From Glebionis coronaria (taxonomy: Eukaryota > Streptophyta > Magnoliopsida > Asterales > Asteraceae), in contig CM046878.1 of assembly GCA_025667525.1 (NCBI GenBank), positions 513,058,274 to 513,122,273 of the forward strand: a DNA stretch of 64,000 bases, written 5' to 3'. A model generated the notes under the pieces. It was not told the DNA's origin, made no database searches, and saw nothing but the letters and a program-made list of their open reading frames with translations. Below are positions 22,509 through 33,373 of the stretch, piece by piece (the stretch's first letter is position 1; the number at the start of each line of letters is the position of its first letter). The translations under genes were made by a program, and so were the position numbers.

Positions 22509-23996
22509 ATGCGTACTAGATCTTCAACTTATTCTGAGCCCGAGACTCGTGACGATTTAGATATGACTGGTGTGCACAACAACAATAACCCACCTCACCT
22601 CAACATGAATAATAACAACAATGTTCCCCCACCAGACCTTCGAACGATAGAGGAGCTGTGTCAACCAACAATGAATGGACGAGGAGGACCGATTGCGCCG
22701 ATGCAAATCACGGCTCCAGAGTTTTCGTTGAAGCATCACATGATCCAACAAGTTCAAAACACTTGTCTATTTCGCGGATTGCCGGATGATGATGCCAACA
22801 AACACCTCGACAAATTCATTACCGTTACTCAAAGCATGAAGTTTCCCGGTGTTACCATGGATTTTCTTCGCCTTCATCTATTTCCACACACCTTATCCCA
22901 CCATGTCGAAAAATGGTTTGATCGTCTTCTGAAGAATTCAATTCATACTTGGGATGAGATGACTCAACGCTTTTTGTCGCGCTACTTTCCACCTTCCATG
23001 GTCACGAGCCTTCGAAATCAAATTAGTGGATTTACTCAAGAACCCTATGAATCACTTTTTGATGCTTGGGAACGATATAATGTATTGATCGATCGATGTC
23101 CAAACCACAACATGATCCCCGTCACCTTAATTGATACTTTCTACAACGGTTTAACTTTTCTTGATTGTGATACGATTAATGCAGCCGCCGGTGGCACATT
23201 ATTGAAAAGAAGACCCGAGGAGTGTAGAGAGCTTATTGAGAACATGACTACTCATCACAAAAATTGGGATTCATCCGCATCTTCCAGGAATAACCCGAGA
23301 GTCAATGTTTCTTCTACTTCTGCAAACCCTGATATGAACGAATTGACCCGCGCAATGATCGAAATGAGTAAAAATATGCAACTCTTGGCTACAAATCAAC
23401 AACAACAAGTCAAAGCTGTAGCAACTTCTTGTGAGATCTGCGGCGGTCCTCTTTCATACACTGATTGTCCTTCTACTCATGACAATCCGGAAAACGTTTA
23501 TGCGGCTCATGGTAACTATTCAACAGAAAGCTATCAAGCCCGACCTCAAGGTGATCGTAACTTGCTAAGTTACCGTTCTAACAACTTTCTTTCACCCGGT
23601 TTTTCTCCTCAAAACCACAACCCCAGCAACTTTAATAGAAGCAACCGAAACCCACCTCGAGCTTCTAATCCTTATCACCTACCCGCTCAACAAGCACCAC
23701 CCATTAATCATGATGTGGAAACTTTCATGAGGACCCAAGGAGAGCTAGGTAAGAATCTACAAAGCCAAATCATCAACTTGAAAGGAGATATCACTAAGCA
23801 AGGGAATGATATTAGAAACGATCTTCGACATGATATGCAAACCTCTTTTAGCAATCAAACGAATGATTTGAAGAATATGATGGCTAGTTTCTTTCCAAGT
23901 ACTCAACCCTCTACTTCGGGCTCTCTTCCTTCAAATGCCGTCACCAACCCAAGAGCGAATGTGAGTGCTATACTACAAGCAGTGGAGCAACCTTAG
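22509..23996 (+). CDS. Element D gag
   Basis: 495 codons, start MRTRSSTYSEPETRD just after a T-rich tract. Domains: Asn-rich N-terminus (about 25-45); PTMNGRGGPIAPMQITAPEF; gag core with LFPHTLSHHVEKWFDRLLKN and FLSRYFPPSMVTSLRNQISG (about 118-180); VTLIDTFYNGLTFLDCDTIN; knuckle-like CEICGGPLSYTDC (about 312-324, the usual His is replaced by Leu); a Gln/Asn-rich tail and a final coiled-coil segment (EFSN-like, DITKQGNDIRNDLRHDMQ). It would form virus-like particles. The stop at 23996 follows a 1-bp loss near 23969 relative to element C, so gag was originally fused to the protease frame downstream. Confidence 0.85.
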   Translation: MRTRSSTYSEPETRDDLDMTGVHNNNNPPHLNMNNNNNVPPPDLRTIEELCQPTMNGRGGPIAPMQITAPEFSLKHHMIQQVQNTCLFRGLPDDDANKHLDKFITVTQSMKFPGVTMDFLRLHLFPHTLSHHVEKWFDRLLKNSIHTWDEMTQRFLSRYFPPSMVTSLRNQISGFTQEPYESLFDAWERYNVLIDRCPNHNMIPVTLIDTFYNGLTFLDCDTINAAAGGTLLKRRPEECRELIENMTTHHKNWDSSASSRNNPRVNVSSTSANPDMNELTRAMIEMSKNMQLLATNQQQQVKAVATSCEICGGPLSYTDCPSTHDNPENVYAAHGNYSTESYQARPQGDRNLLSYRSNNFLSPGFSPQNHNPSNFNRSNRNPPRASNPYHLPAQQAPPINHDVETFMRTQGELGKNLQSQIINLKGDITKQGNDIRNDLRHDMQTSFSNQTNDLKNMMASFFPSTQPSTSGSLPSNAVTNPRANVSAILQAVEQP

Positions 23997-23999
23997 TAG

Positions 24000-24922
24000 G
24001 ACCATCTATCCCTCCCCCAGTTACTCCATCTACACCTCTTCCACCACCATTTATCCTTCCTACTCCCACGCTTAGTAATAGTTCTCCATTACCGTCTCCA
24101 CCTCTTACTGAAGTAGTTCCCCAGAAACACCCTTCACCAACCCCACCTTCCACCTTTAAACCTTCAACATCTCAACCTTTACCTGCTACACCTACACCAC
24201 CTAAACCCAATATCACCTATCCTTCTTGCTTAGATAAGTGCCAATTGCTCACCAAGGATGATATTCAAGTGTCAAACTTTTTGAAGAATATTTCGGAAGT
24301 GACCATCACCTTTAGCTTTGTTGAAGCTCTAGCGCAAATGCCTAAATTTGTTAAGATGTTTAAGGAATTGATTAATAAGAAGGAGAAGATGGCCGAGTTT
24401 GTTAATACTCGATTGAATGAAAACTGTTCTGCAGTCCTTCTTAAAGAACTTCCGGAAAAACTTGGAGATCCCGGTCGTTTTGTGCTACCATGTACTTTTA
24501 ACCAAACTGAAGAATTTATTACCTTAGCCGATCTCGGGGCAAGTATTAATATGATGCCTTTCAGTGTTTGGAAAAAGTTATCATTACCCAACCTTACACC
24601 AACAAAGATGACTCTTGAGCTAGCAAATCGCACTCTCGTTTACCCTGTTGGTATTGCCGAAGATGTGTTTGTTAAAGTTGGTACCTTCACTTTTCCGGTC
24701 GACTTTGTTGTTGTTGATTATGAAATGGACCCTCGTATTCCGTTAATAATTGGTCGGCCATTCTTGAGAACCGGAAAAGCATTAGTCGATGTTGCTGAAG
24801 GTGAGCTAATCTTAAGGGTCGGGAATGAGGCACAAGTTTTTAAAATGGGGAAGATCACAAACAAATCCAATAGAAGAGAATCAGCGAATATGATTACTGT
24901 GCTTGATGATTTTGTCGTCTAA
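24000..24922 (+). pseudogene. Element D proline-rich linker and retropepsin-like protease
   Basis: Continuation of gag in the shifted frame: a Pro/Thr/Ser linker (about 24000-24230), then the open piece from 24245. It carries MPKFVKMFKELINKKEKMAE, GDPGRFVLPCTFNQTEEF and the aspartic protease motif LADLGASINMMPF with Asp at residue 96 of that piece, then GIAEDVFVKVGTFTFPVDFV and IPLIIGRPFLRTGKALVDVA. This is the gag-linked retropepsin-like fold of Athila-type elements. The catalytic DLGAS motif is intact. A stop at 24922 and a frame change separate it from the acidic tail. Confidence 0.85.
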
Positions 24923-25062
24923 AACAATACTCTTTTCGATTCTTGCTATGAGAATCCACTTTTCCAAGATGATGTGGTGATTCTCTCTCCAATTTAGATC
25001 CCCCACCAATTCATGAATCTCCATCGATCTATGATGACTATGATGATGATTCTAGTTCTGAT

Positions 25063-25659
25063 ATGGATGATTCTGATGATTTTTCTTCTGAGTATAAAGA
25101 CATGCCAACTTATGATGACTTTGATGATGTCGATACTCTTTCGAGTGATTCTTCACATGATGAACTTGCACCTACTTTTGATGAAGATCCTCCACCAACA
25201 ATGCTTGATCCTATTTTGGATGACTACTCATTTGAGGAAGACTTTGTTACCTTTCTCAACACTTACTTCCCAAATGACAATGATTCTCCTCCTTTGGACT
25301 TTGATGATGCTCTTTATCCTCCTTTGGATATGAAGAAATCCGTTTCAAAGGAGAAGATGCCGGAAGACACCGATATCCGCAGTACCTATTTCTTGACACC
25401 TTTTTATCCACCTTCTGAGGATGAGATTGTGCGATTTATGAGCGGATCCTCTTCAAGGTCTACTGAGCCTGAGTCTTATTTTCCCCTAAAGGAAAAGGTG
25501 TTCAATCCTGGTATTGCAATTTTTAAGCCATCTCAGTATCCATCTGATGAAATAAAAGGAAATATTTTTGGAACTTTTGGAGATATGCTTGTGCTGCATC
25601 ATACTGTCTACCACCGTGCTCAATCTTTGCTTAAGGGAACCTTGCCTACTATTCTTTAG
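25063..25659 (+). pseudogene. Element D acidic C-terminal frame
   Basis: 198 codons, very rich in Asp/Glu/Ser (for example YDDFDDVDTLSSDSSHDELA), with repeated PPTMLDPILDDYSFEEDF-type blocks and KEKVFNPGIAIFKPSQYPSD. The homologous region of C continues into a hydrophobic LLWLALFALSLCYLM stretch; in D a stop (25657-25659) falls just before it. It occupies the place where an autonomous element would have RT. Function unknown. Nothing in it resembles an enzyme. Confidence 0.75.
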
Positions 25660-26276
25660 CTTGCCTTGTTCGCCTTAAGCTTGTGCTACTTGATGGATGA
25701 AAACCATGTATTTGATCATGGTGGATGTTTTTCACATTTCTTCCTATGCTAATCAAGGTTGAGTCAGGTTCACGACTCGGTTACCAAAAACAATCGCTTC
25801 TCGGGAGGCAACTGATAGGTGTGTAAATACCCATCCTTTTTACCACTTAATTACAATAATAACCGAGCCAAAACGTGTATTTTATGTCATTTATGTCGGA
25901 ATTATGCGTGGTTTGTGTTTTTGTTGTGATTTAGGACGAAAATGTGGAAAAGGGAGAAAACACGGGCATTCACGAGCTTTTATCGAAGAAAAAGACGAAA
26001 GACGAAGTCAAGAAATCAAGAATGCAAAAACAACGGAAGTCCAAGACCAAATTTTGAAGATTTATCGAAGAAAAAGTCAAAAGACGGAAGTTTACTAAAA
26101 GCCGAAGAACTCAAGTCTAAGTTATTGAAGAATTACAAGACGAGTTTAAAGAAATCCCGAGAAGAAGTCATTAAAGTCCAAGATTTAAGAAGATTAAGAA
26201 CTTAAGGACTTAATAGTGCAATTAATGAAAGAAGAAAGAGGGGATGAAGCTTCCTAAGCACCTCCGAATCCTCCCC

Positions 26277-26285
26277 TATAAATAG
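26277..26285 (+). promoter_or_regulatory. TATA box of B 5' LTR
   Basis: TATAAATAG directly after CTCCTCCC-type sequence; the 3' LTR copy reads TATACATAG at about 31926. It sits just downstream of GAGGGGA(G/T)GAAGCTTCC, which can pair with the following TCCTCCCC. Confidence 0.6.
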
Positions 26286-26744
26286 ATTAGATCATCATTT
26301 CATTTTCTCTTGTTGGCTAATAGTGACAATTAGTTCTTCCAATTTTAATTACCTTGTCATTTAAATACATGTCATTTACTTAATTGTCAAATTTAAATAC
26401 TTGTCTTGCACCTTAAATTCCTTTAGTTTCAAGTAAGTTTTCTTTTAATTCTTGTCAATCTTTATTTTTATTGTTTGATCTCCTATCTACCTTTCTTGTT
26501 TGATTTTAATCTTTGTGCTTTATTGTTCATGTTTATGTTTTTGTGTTTTTATTAAATTGATTAAGTGGGTTTTGATTATTTTGATTAGTTTTGTTAGTTT
26601 GATTGATTTGGATTGTTTGTTTATGATTAGTAGATGTTTATTGATTAGTATTGCTTAATCTCTTGGTTGATTTTGATTATATTTGTTTAGATCCGTAGCT
26701 TTTTCCTTGTTCCTTGTTCTTCGCTGTTGTTACTGATTCCCAGG

Positions 26745-27315
26745 TTTATTCCGAATCAAAGCTTGTGTTCCGAATCAAGGTTGTTGTTGAATATTTCGAA
26801 TAATAGGCATTCATTCGGAATAAGTGACATATTCCGGATCAAGTCCATATTCCGGATCAACAACATATTCCGAGTGAAGGAAACATTCCGAGTGAAGGAA
26901 ACATTCCGAGTGAAGGAGTTCATCCGGAACATTCCGGATCAACAGAACATTCCGAATCAAGGAGATATTCCGGATCAAGGAGTTTTATTCGGAATAATTA
27001 ATTATTCCGGATCAAAGTCTTCATCCGGAATCTTCAACATTCCGGATCAAGGTCTTCATTCAGAATTTATTCCGGATCAGCAGTTGATTCCGAATCAACC
27101 AAACATTCCGGATCAACAAATTCTTCCGAATCAAAGGTGTTCATTCGGAATATTGAATATTCCGGATAAGTGACATATTCCGGATAAACCATTATTCCGA
27201 GTGAGCATTTTATTCCGGATCAAGGGTAATATTCCGAGTGAAGAAGAATCATTCCGAACGAAGGTGACATTCCGGATGAGTGATTATTCCGAACGAAGGT
27301 TTATTCCGGATGAGC
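26745..27315 (+). repeat. ATTCCGGATCAA array in B 5' LTR
   Basis: About 35 copies of ATTCCGGAT/ATTCCGAGT/ATTCCGAAT-type words and their inverse ATTCGGAAT. It includes a perfect 20-bp palindrome CGGAATAATTAATTATTCCG (26990-27009) and CGGAATATT-G-AATATTCCG (27146-27164). Located in the transcribed leader part of the LTR. Confidence 0.87.
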
Positions 27316-27734
27316 TGTTTTCAGGTTCTTTTTAGTTGCAGTTTTTAACTTTCTGTTTTTAATTTTCAAGCTTTACTTTTCCCGCCTTTTTACTTAGTTG
27401 CACTTTAAGTTTATTTGCCTTAGATTTATTTTAGCCTTGCCTTAGTTTTAAGTTTTAGTTGCGTATTTAAGTTTGCCTTAGATAGTTTTAAGTTTGCGTT
27501 ATTTACTCTTAGTGCCTTTTAATCTCTCGTCACGCTTTTAAATACTTGCCATTTATTTTAAATTAGACTTAGATTTAAATTAGCGTCATTCTCATTTACG
27601 TCTTTGCACATTTATTTTAAAAACAACCAAAAACATTCTTTTTCACCAAAAACAATTGAGTCGCATTTTGAACCGGAAATCAATTCAAGAAGATACCGAA
27701 TTAAATTGAACCTAGTAAAATCTCAGTTATCAAA

Positions 27735-27749
27735 TGGCGCCGCTGTCGG
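27735..27749 (+). other. Element B primer binding site (tRNA-Asp-like)
   Basis: TGGCGCCGCTGTCGG, two bases after the LTR. One base (T for C) differs from the D and C sites. Confidence 0.8.
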
Positions 27750-27968
27750 CTCTTTTCGTAAAGATTAACGGTTTTCTGTGAGAGACGCGTTGCTTTTTGG
27801 GATCCGTTCCCTCGTGAACGTTATTTTTCGTGTCAAAATTTTTCAAAAAATCCCAAAAACATTTGAAAAATCATAAAAAGCATTTCTTTTTCAAAAGTTT
27901 TGCACCAAAAATATTCCTCTTTATCCTCTATTATGTTTAATTCTTTTCTTTACCCCTCTTATTTATAA

Positions 27969-29450
27969 TTCTTCATAGATTCGTCTTGCGTACGGTGTGG
28001 GAGACCATGGCATGGTTTTCAAACATGTCAATGGTGTACTTGTGAGCGGTGTGGTTTTGATATCGACGATACACAATTTGGATTTTGTCCATTTTGCAAT
28101 TCAACAAATTCATACTTCTCCTCTTACAATACTTTCTCACCCTCTCCCGTCTATGACAATCCTTATCCTCAAGATGCACCGGGTTTTTCTCCATACCCGT
28201 GGTGCTATATTTGTGGGGGCCCTCACGATGCTTCTTCTTGTGATCCGTCGAAGGTCTTTGAGAAAGTTCCGTGCTATCATCCCAGTGTGTATAACTTTGA
28301 GCCCCCACTTCACACCGTCAGTCATCAAACCTTTTGTGCACTTCCTCCTGAGCAAATGGCCACACCTTTTGACACCTTTCAAAAAGTTCAAGAAGCTTGC
28401 AACAAGATCATGGAGAAATGTCAAGCGGGTCAGCAACAAGAGCAAGTATCTAACCTTAATACTTATACTCCTCCTCTTGTGCCTCCATATTATTATGATA
28501 GTGATGACGATGAGAGTCCTATTTCTTGGAATGATGAGAATTCTATTCCTTCGCCCGACTTGCCGGCTCTGGAGCCTAAGGATTCACCCATCCTAGGGGA
28601 TGAGGATCTTAACACAATTCCTACAAAGGAATCCGACGAATTCAATACGTCTAGTGCTGATAACCTTGTCCCAATGCCAAGTGAATCTGAGTTGACATTC
28701 GACAGTGACGATGAGTATGATGCACTTTCTTCTGATGATGTTCCTTCCACCAACACTTTGGGAGAGGATTCTTTGGCTTTCTCTAATCCTCTTTTTGATC
28801 AAGATGATGATTTTACTTCTAGTGATGACGAGTCACTATCTGATGAAGACGTTCCGAAGGAAACTTTCAAGATTTATTTGAACCCTTTATTTGATCTTGA
28901 TGACGCTTATATATCTAGTGAGGTGAATCCTCTCTTTGATGAAGGGATTGAAGACATTGATAGCTCTGCTTCTCTTGCTATTTATGAGCATACTTTGTTA
29001 GCCATGCCCCCTTCTATCGCAGAGGTAGAGAGATTTGACTCTACTGGACAGGTGACACGGATGGAAGGTAAGTCTTCTCTTACTTCTCATACTATATTTC
29101 CCCCTCATCCTACTGAATGCACGCCCAAGCGGGTGATGTATCAATTTCACTCTCCGGGAAATGAGGATGAGTGCTTTGACCCGGGAGGTGACAATGCCTA
29201 TTCTATGATTGATAACCTTACGGCTTTGCCAATTGGTCAGCATCCATTATCTTTGGAGGATGACAATGTGATTCCTTTACCCACCCCACCTCCCATGGAC
29301 CAAGATTTCACATACTTCTCGTATGTTGAAAGGACCTTCCTACCATTCAAGACTTATCCTCCTGCCTCTCCTGTGTTATATTCCTTCGGGAACGAGGAAA
29401 AGGTTTTTGATCCCGGTATTACATTTGAGGATTCCCCATGGACCATTTAA
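27969..29450 (+). CDS. Element B cysteine-rich zinc-knuckle and acidic protein
   Basis: One open frame of 493 codons from the stop at 27966 to TAA at 29450. The first in-frame ATG is at about 28353, so either the start codon is lost, a non-ATG start is used, or the Cys-rich part is untranslated. Residues 7-20 read CVRCGRPWHGFQTC, a perfect CCHC knuckle (C-X2-C-X4-H-X4-C). CQWCTCERC and CPFC follow (second cysteine cluster, residues 20-43), then CYICGGPHDASSC, the gag-type knuckle of this family. The rest is Asp/Glu/Ser-rich with PMPSESELTFDSDDEYDAL and EEKVFDPGITFEDSPW near the end. It looks like a gag relic reduced to nucleic-acid-binding parts plus an acidic tail. Function unknown. Confidence 0.72.
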   Translation, partial: FFIDSSCVRCGRPWHGFQTCQWCTCERCGFDIDDTQFGFCPFCNSTNSYFSSYNTFSPSPVYDNPYPQDAPGFSPYPWCYICGGPHDASSCDPSKVFEKVPCYHPSVYNFEPPLHTVSHQTFCALPPEQMATPFDTFQKVQEACNKIMEKCQAGQQQEQVSNLNTYTPPLVPPYYYDSDDDESPISWNDENSIPSPDLPALEPKDSPILGDEDLNTIPTKESDEFNTSSADNLVPMPSESELTFDSDDEYDALSSDDVPSTNTLGEDSLAFSNPLFDQDDDFTSSDDESLSDEDVPKETFKIYLNPLFDLDDAYISSEVNPLFDEGIEDIDSSASLAIYEHTLLAMPPSIAEVERFDSTGQVTRMEGKSSLTSHTIFPPHPTECTPKRVMYQFHSPGNEDECFDPGGDNAYSMIDNLTALPIGQHPLSLEDDNVIPLPTPPPMDQDFTYFSYVERTFLPFKTYPPASPVLYSFGNEEKVFDPGITFEDSPWTI

Positions 29451-31460
29451 TTCGGGGATGAGTCATGCTCGTGACTCGGTTAACAAAAACCGCTTCTCGG
29501 GAGGCAACCCGACTATCTATCTATCTTTTTCTTTGTTTTTACCATAAGTGTAGGGGGGAGACCCGTTGGTGTTTGCTATTTCCTCTCTTCTTCTAATCAG
29601 GGATTCGAGCGCTAATGATCCACTCTTGATGATTTTTGACGACCCGTGATTCCGTGTTCCGGTCTTCCCGGTTCTATCCTAAACTCTTTTTGATTCACTA
29701 TATTAAATAGGAATCTCGTTAGTTGTCTTTTCCTTAGCAAGATTTAAACAAAGTGCACAATGTCATAAGTGTAGGGGAGTTTACTCCCACATGCTTAAAC
29801 ATTGTTTATATTAAGTGTAGGGGGACTTCTATCGAAGTTAATTGGCTCTTTTCCTTGTATTTGTCCTCATTTTAACCGGAAAATCAATTTTTCGACATTT
29901 TTTCAAAATTTTTGATCTATTTTGGCCTATTTGTTTTTCCTTTGTATAGTTATTTCCTTTCCTTATTAGAATAAATTTTAATAAAGTGGTTTTAATTTTC
30001 AAACGTTGTGAATCTTTTGACTCAACCCGAGTTTACTTATCTAAGTTTACTCTAGCTAGTATTCTTAACATGTTTAAGTCAAGTTTTGCTAGGCTTTTAT
30101 ATAGGGAGCTATAAAACATTAAAGTCTTAACTCTCACGGGTTAAGAACAAGAACTTTTCGCAAGTTCCTATAATTGCTCCTAGAGAGTTATTTATCAAGG
30201 AAACCTTAAGATGCGATTTCTAAACTTGAAAAAGTCTAAGAATTTGCAAGATCCTATAGGCGACTCGAAAACCTAAAACTTTGATTTAATAGGCTAAGCA
30301 TCCACGAGTCTCATTCCTTGAGATTTTAAACTGTGGAGAACGAGAGATGATAGAGTCAATTATAAGTTTGGTATCCTTTCGTGAATTTATGTGAGTTAAT
30401 TATAAGCCTATTCTCCCATCGCTTGTTAATAAACTTATCTACAATAAATAAGGTTGTACGATTTGAAAAGTTACTTAGCTTCTAGCCCAAGATCGTTTAA
30501 AAGTTGCTCAGTAATGATTAGAGTTCATAGCCAAGGCATAACTTATTGAAGCGGGATGCGAAGATTGGCGAGTCCGTAAAGGCCCTAACAAGGCATGAGG
30601 GATACATTTTGTTGCTAAAGATCCCAAGTGATGTGAAGAATCATTTATCGAAGATCAATATAAAGGATCGAGACACACGACGAAAAGCAAAAACTCCCCA
30701 AAAGTCATGGAGAAGTCTATCCGAAAAGGCCCTAACAAGGTATGAGGATGAATAGATCCAAGTCCAAAAAGGAGGCGGATCGTTGTATATCAAAGTCCAA
30801 AATAAAGATTGGAGAAAAATGAAAGAAGTCGTGGTCCATATATGAAGAATCTCTCAAAACTTCAAGTGAAGAAATTCCTATTGTGAAGAGAAGACCATTA
30901 TTTCATGAACGTCTCTCAAGGTTTGAAGTATGAAGTCGCTGTCAAATATCGGTCCGAGAAAGGTCTCAAATCGCGAAGCGAGTTATGCCAAGATATGAAC
31001 TTTTTGAGGTCCCGAGAAGAAGTTTTAAAAGATTTTGTCCTTTAGCTAACTATTGATTAAATCGTCCCACTTTATTTTCAGCCTTAATAACTATCGAAAT
31101 AAGTCAAAACAATGCATCCTCGTGATCATTCAAGACAACAATAAAATATAAGAGATACACCTAGGAATAAGGGAGTCTAAGTGAATAATTGGCCCATATG
31201 AGTTCGTGTTAGTTTGCTAACTTAAAATAACAATGATCTCGTTTTTAAGCTTGGTTTGAAGAAAGTGAAACTTGAGGATGATGATTATTCATGACATTTC
31301 CAAAAACCAAGGTATGTTTTTGATTTCTTTACTTTGAATGTTTATAATTTCCTATCCCTTTAATAAAGGCCAACATGGATTGATTATGATGAAAAATGTA
31401 ATCGTGCTTTGTAACTAATGCATTGCATGAGGACATTGCAATGATCAAGTGTAGGGGATT
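29451..31460 (+). other. Element B 3' noncoding region
   Basis: About 2 kb without convincing coding sequence. It starts with the conserved GACTCGGTTAACAAAAACCG and CGCTTCTCGGGAGGCAACCC words shared with C and D. Three AAGTGTAGGGG words (29549, 29768 and 29815 approximately) precede the true polypurine tract TCAAGTGTAGGGGATT (31445-31460). The stretch is strongly conserved with X, C and D. Confidence 0.78.
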
Positions 31461-33368
31461 TGATAGGTGTGTAAACACCCATCCTTTTTACCACTTAATT
31501 ACAATAATAACCGAGCCAAAACGTGTATTTTATGTCATTTATGTCGGAATTATGCGTGGTTTGTGTTTTTGTTGTGATTTAGGACGAAAATGTGGAAAAG
31601 GGAGAAAACACGGGCATTCACGGGCTTTTATCGAAGAAAAAGACGAAAGACGAAGTCAAGAAATCAAGAATGCAAAAAGAACGGAAGTCCAAGACCAAAC
31701 TCTGAAGATTTATCGAAGAAAAAGTCAAAAGACGGAAGTTTACTAATAGCCGAAGAACTCAAGTCTAATGTATTGAAGAATTACAAGACGAGTTTAAAGA
31801 AATCCCGAGACAAAGTCATTAAAGTCCAAGATTTAAGAAGATTAAGAACTTAAGGACTTAATGGTGCAATTAAGGAAAGAAGAAAGAGGGGAGGAAGCTT
31901 CCTAAGCACCTCCTAATCCTCCCCTATACATAGATTAGATCATCATTCATTTTCTCTTGTTGGCTAATAGTGACAATTAGTTCTTCCAATTTTAATTACC
32001 TTGTCATTTAAATACATGTCATTTACTTAATTGTCAAATTTAAATACTTGTCTTGCACCTTAAATTCCTTTAATTTCAAGTAAGTTTTCTTTTAATTCTT
32101 GTCAATCTTTATTTTTATTGTTTGATCTCCTATCTACCTTTCTTGTTTGATTTTAATCTTTGTGCTTTATTGTTCATGTTTATGTTTTTGTGTTTTTATT
32201 AAATTGATTAAGTGGGTTTTGATTATTTTGATTAGTTTTGTTAGTTTGATTGATTTGGATTGTTTGTTTATGATTAGTAGATGTTTATTGATTAGTATTG
32301 CTTAATCTCTTGGTTGATCTTGATTATATTTGTTTTGATCCGTAGCTTTTTCCGTGTTCCTTGTTCTTCGCTGTTGTTACTGATTCCCAGGTTTATTCCG
32401 AATCAAAGCTTGTGTTCCGAATCAAGGTTGTTGTTGAATATTCCGAATAATAGGATTTCATTCGGAATAAGTGACATATTCCAGATCAAGTCCATATTCC
32501 GGATCAGCAACATATTCTGAGTGAAGGAAACATTCCGAGTGAAGGAGTTCATCCGGAACATTCCGGATCAACAGAACATTCCTAATCAAGGAGATATTCT
32601 GGATCAAGGAGTTTTATTCGGAATAATTAATTATTCCGGATCAAAGTCTTCATCCGGAATCTTCAACATTCCGGATCAAGGTCTTCATTCAGAATTTATT
32701 CTGGATCAGCAGTTGATTCCGAATCAACCAAACATTCCGGATCAACAAATTCTTCCGAATCAAAGGTGTTCATTCGAAATATTGAATATTCCGGATAAGT
32801 GACATATTCCGGATAAACCATTATTCCGAGTGAGCATTTTATTCTGGATCAAGGGTTTTGGTAAATATTCCGAGTGAAGAAGAATCATTCCGAACGAAGG
32901 TGACATTCCGGATGAGTGATTATTCCGAACGAAGGTTTATTCCGGATGAGCTGTTTTCAGGTTCTTTTTAGTTTCAGTTTTTAACTTTCTGTTTTTAATT
33001 TTCAAGCTTTACTTTTCCCGCCTTTTTACTTAGTTGCACTTTAAGTTTATTTGCCTTAGATTTATTTTATCCTTGCCTTAGTTTTAAGTTATAGTTGCGT
33101 ATTTAAGTTTGCCTTAGATAGTTTTAAGTTTGCGTTATTTACTCTTAGTGCCTTTTAATTTCTCGTCACGCTTTTAAATACTTGCCATTTATTTTAAATT
33201 AGACTTAGATTTAAATTAGCGTCATTCTCATTTACGTCTTTGCACATTTATTTTAAAAACAATCAAAAACATTCTTTTTCACCAAAAACAATTGAGTCGC
33301 ATTTTGAACCGGAAATCAATTCGAGAAGATACCGAATTAAATTGAACCTAGTAAAATCTCAGTTATCA
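31461..33368 (+). repeat. Element B 3' LTR
   Basis: 1908 bp, begins TGATAGGTGTGTAAACACC and ends CTCAGTTATCA immediately before the second GCAAC. Intact terminal hairpin GGTGT/ACACC, whereas the 5' copy has one mismatch. Confidence 0.9.
32395..32955 (+). repeat. ATTCCGGATCAA array in B 3' LTR
   Basis: Counterpart of 26745-27315 with one fewer 18-bp GAAACATTCCGAGTGAAG unit and a small insertion near 32858 (GGTTTTGGTAAAT for GGTAAT). The 20-bp palindrome is conserved at 32619-32638. Confidence 0.87.
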
Positions 33369-33373
33369 GCAAC

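Larger units (their letters stand above)
25813..27732 (+). repeat. Element B 5' LTR
   Basis: 1920 bp. Compared with the 3' copy I see about 2% substitutions in the first 260 bp, and one extra 18-bp unit (GAAACATTCCGAGTGAAG type) in the array near 26880-26910. TATA box at 26277-26285. Ends CTCAGTTATCA. Confidence 0.9.
25813..33368 (+). mobile_element. Element B: short non-autonomous LTR element nested in D
   Basis: A complete 7556-bp element, TGATA...TATCA ends, with perfect target duplication GCAAC (25808-25812 and 33369-33373). Removing it restores the D sequence GGGAGGCAACCCGCAGTATC, also present uninterrupted in C near 40095. LTRs are 25813-27732 and 31461-33368. The 3.7-kb internal part holds a primer site, one reading frame (27969-29450) and about 2 kb of 3' noncoding sequence. 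It lacks the gag core, protease, RT and integrase, so it is fully dependent on other elements. Confidence 0.93.
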
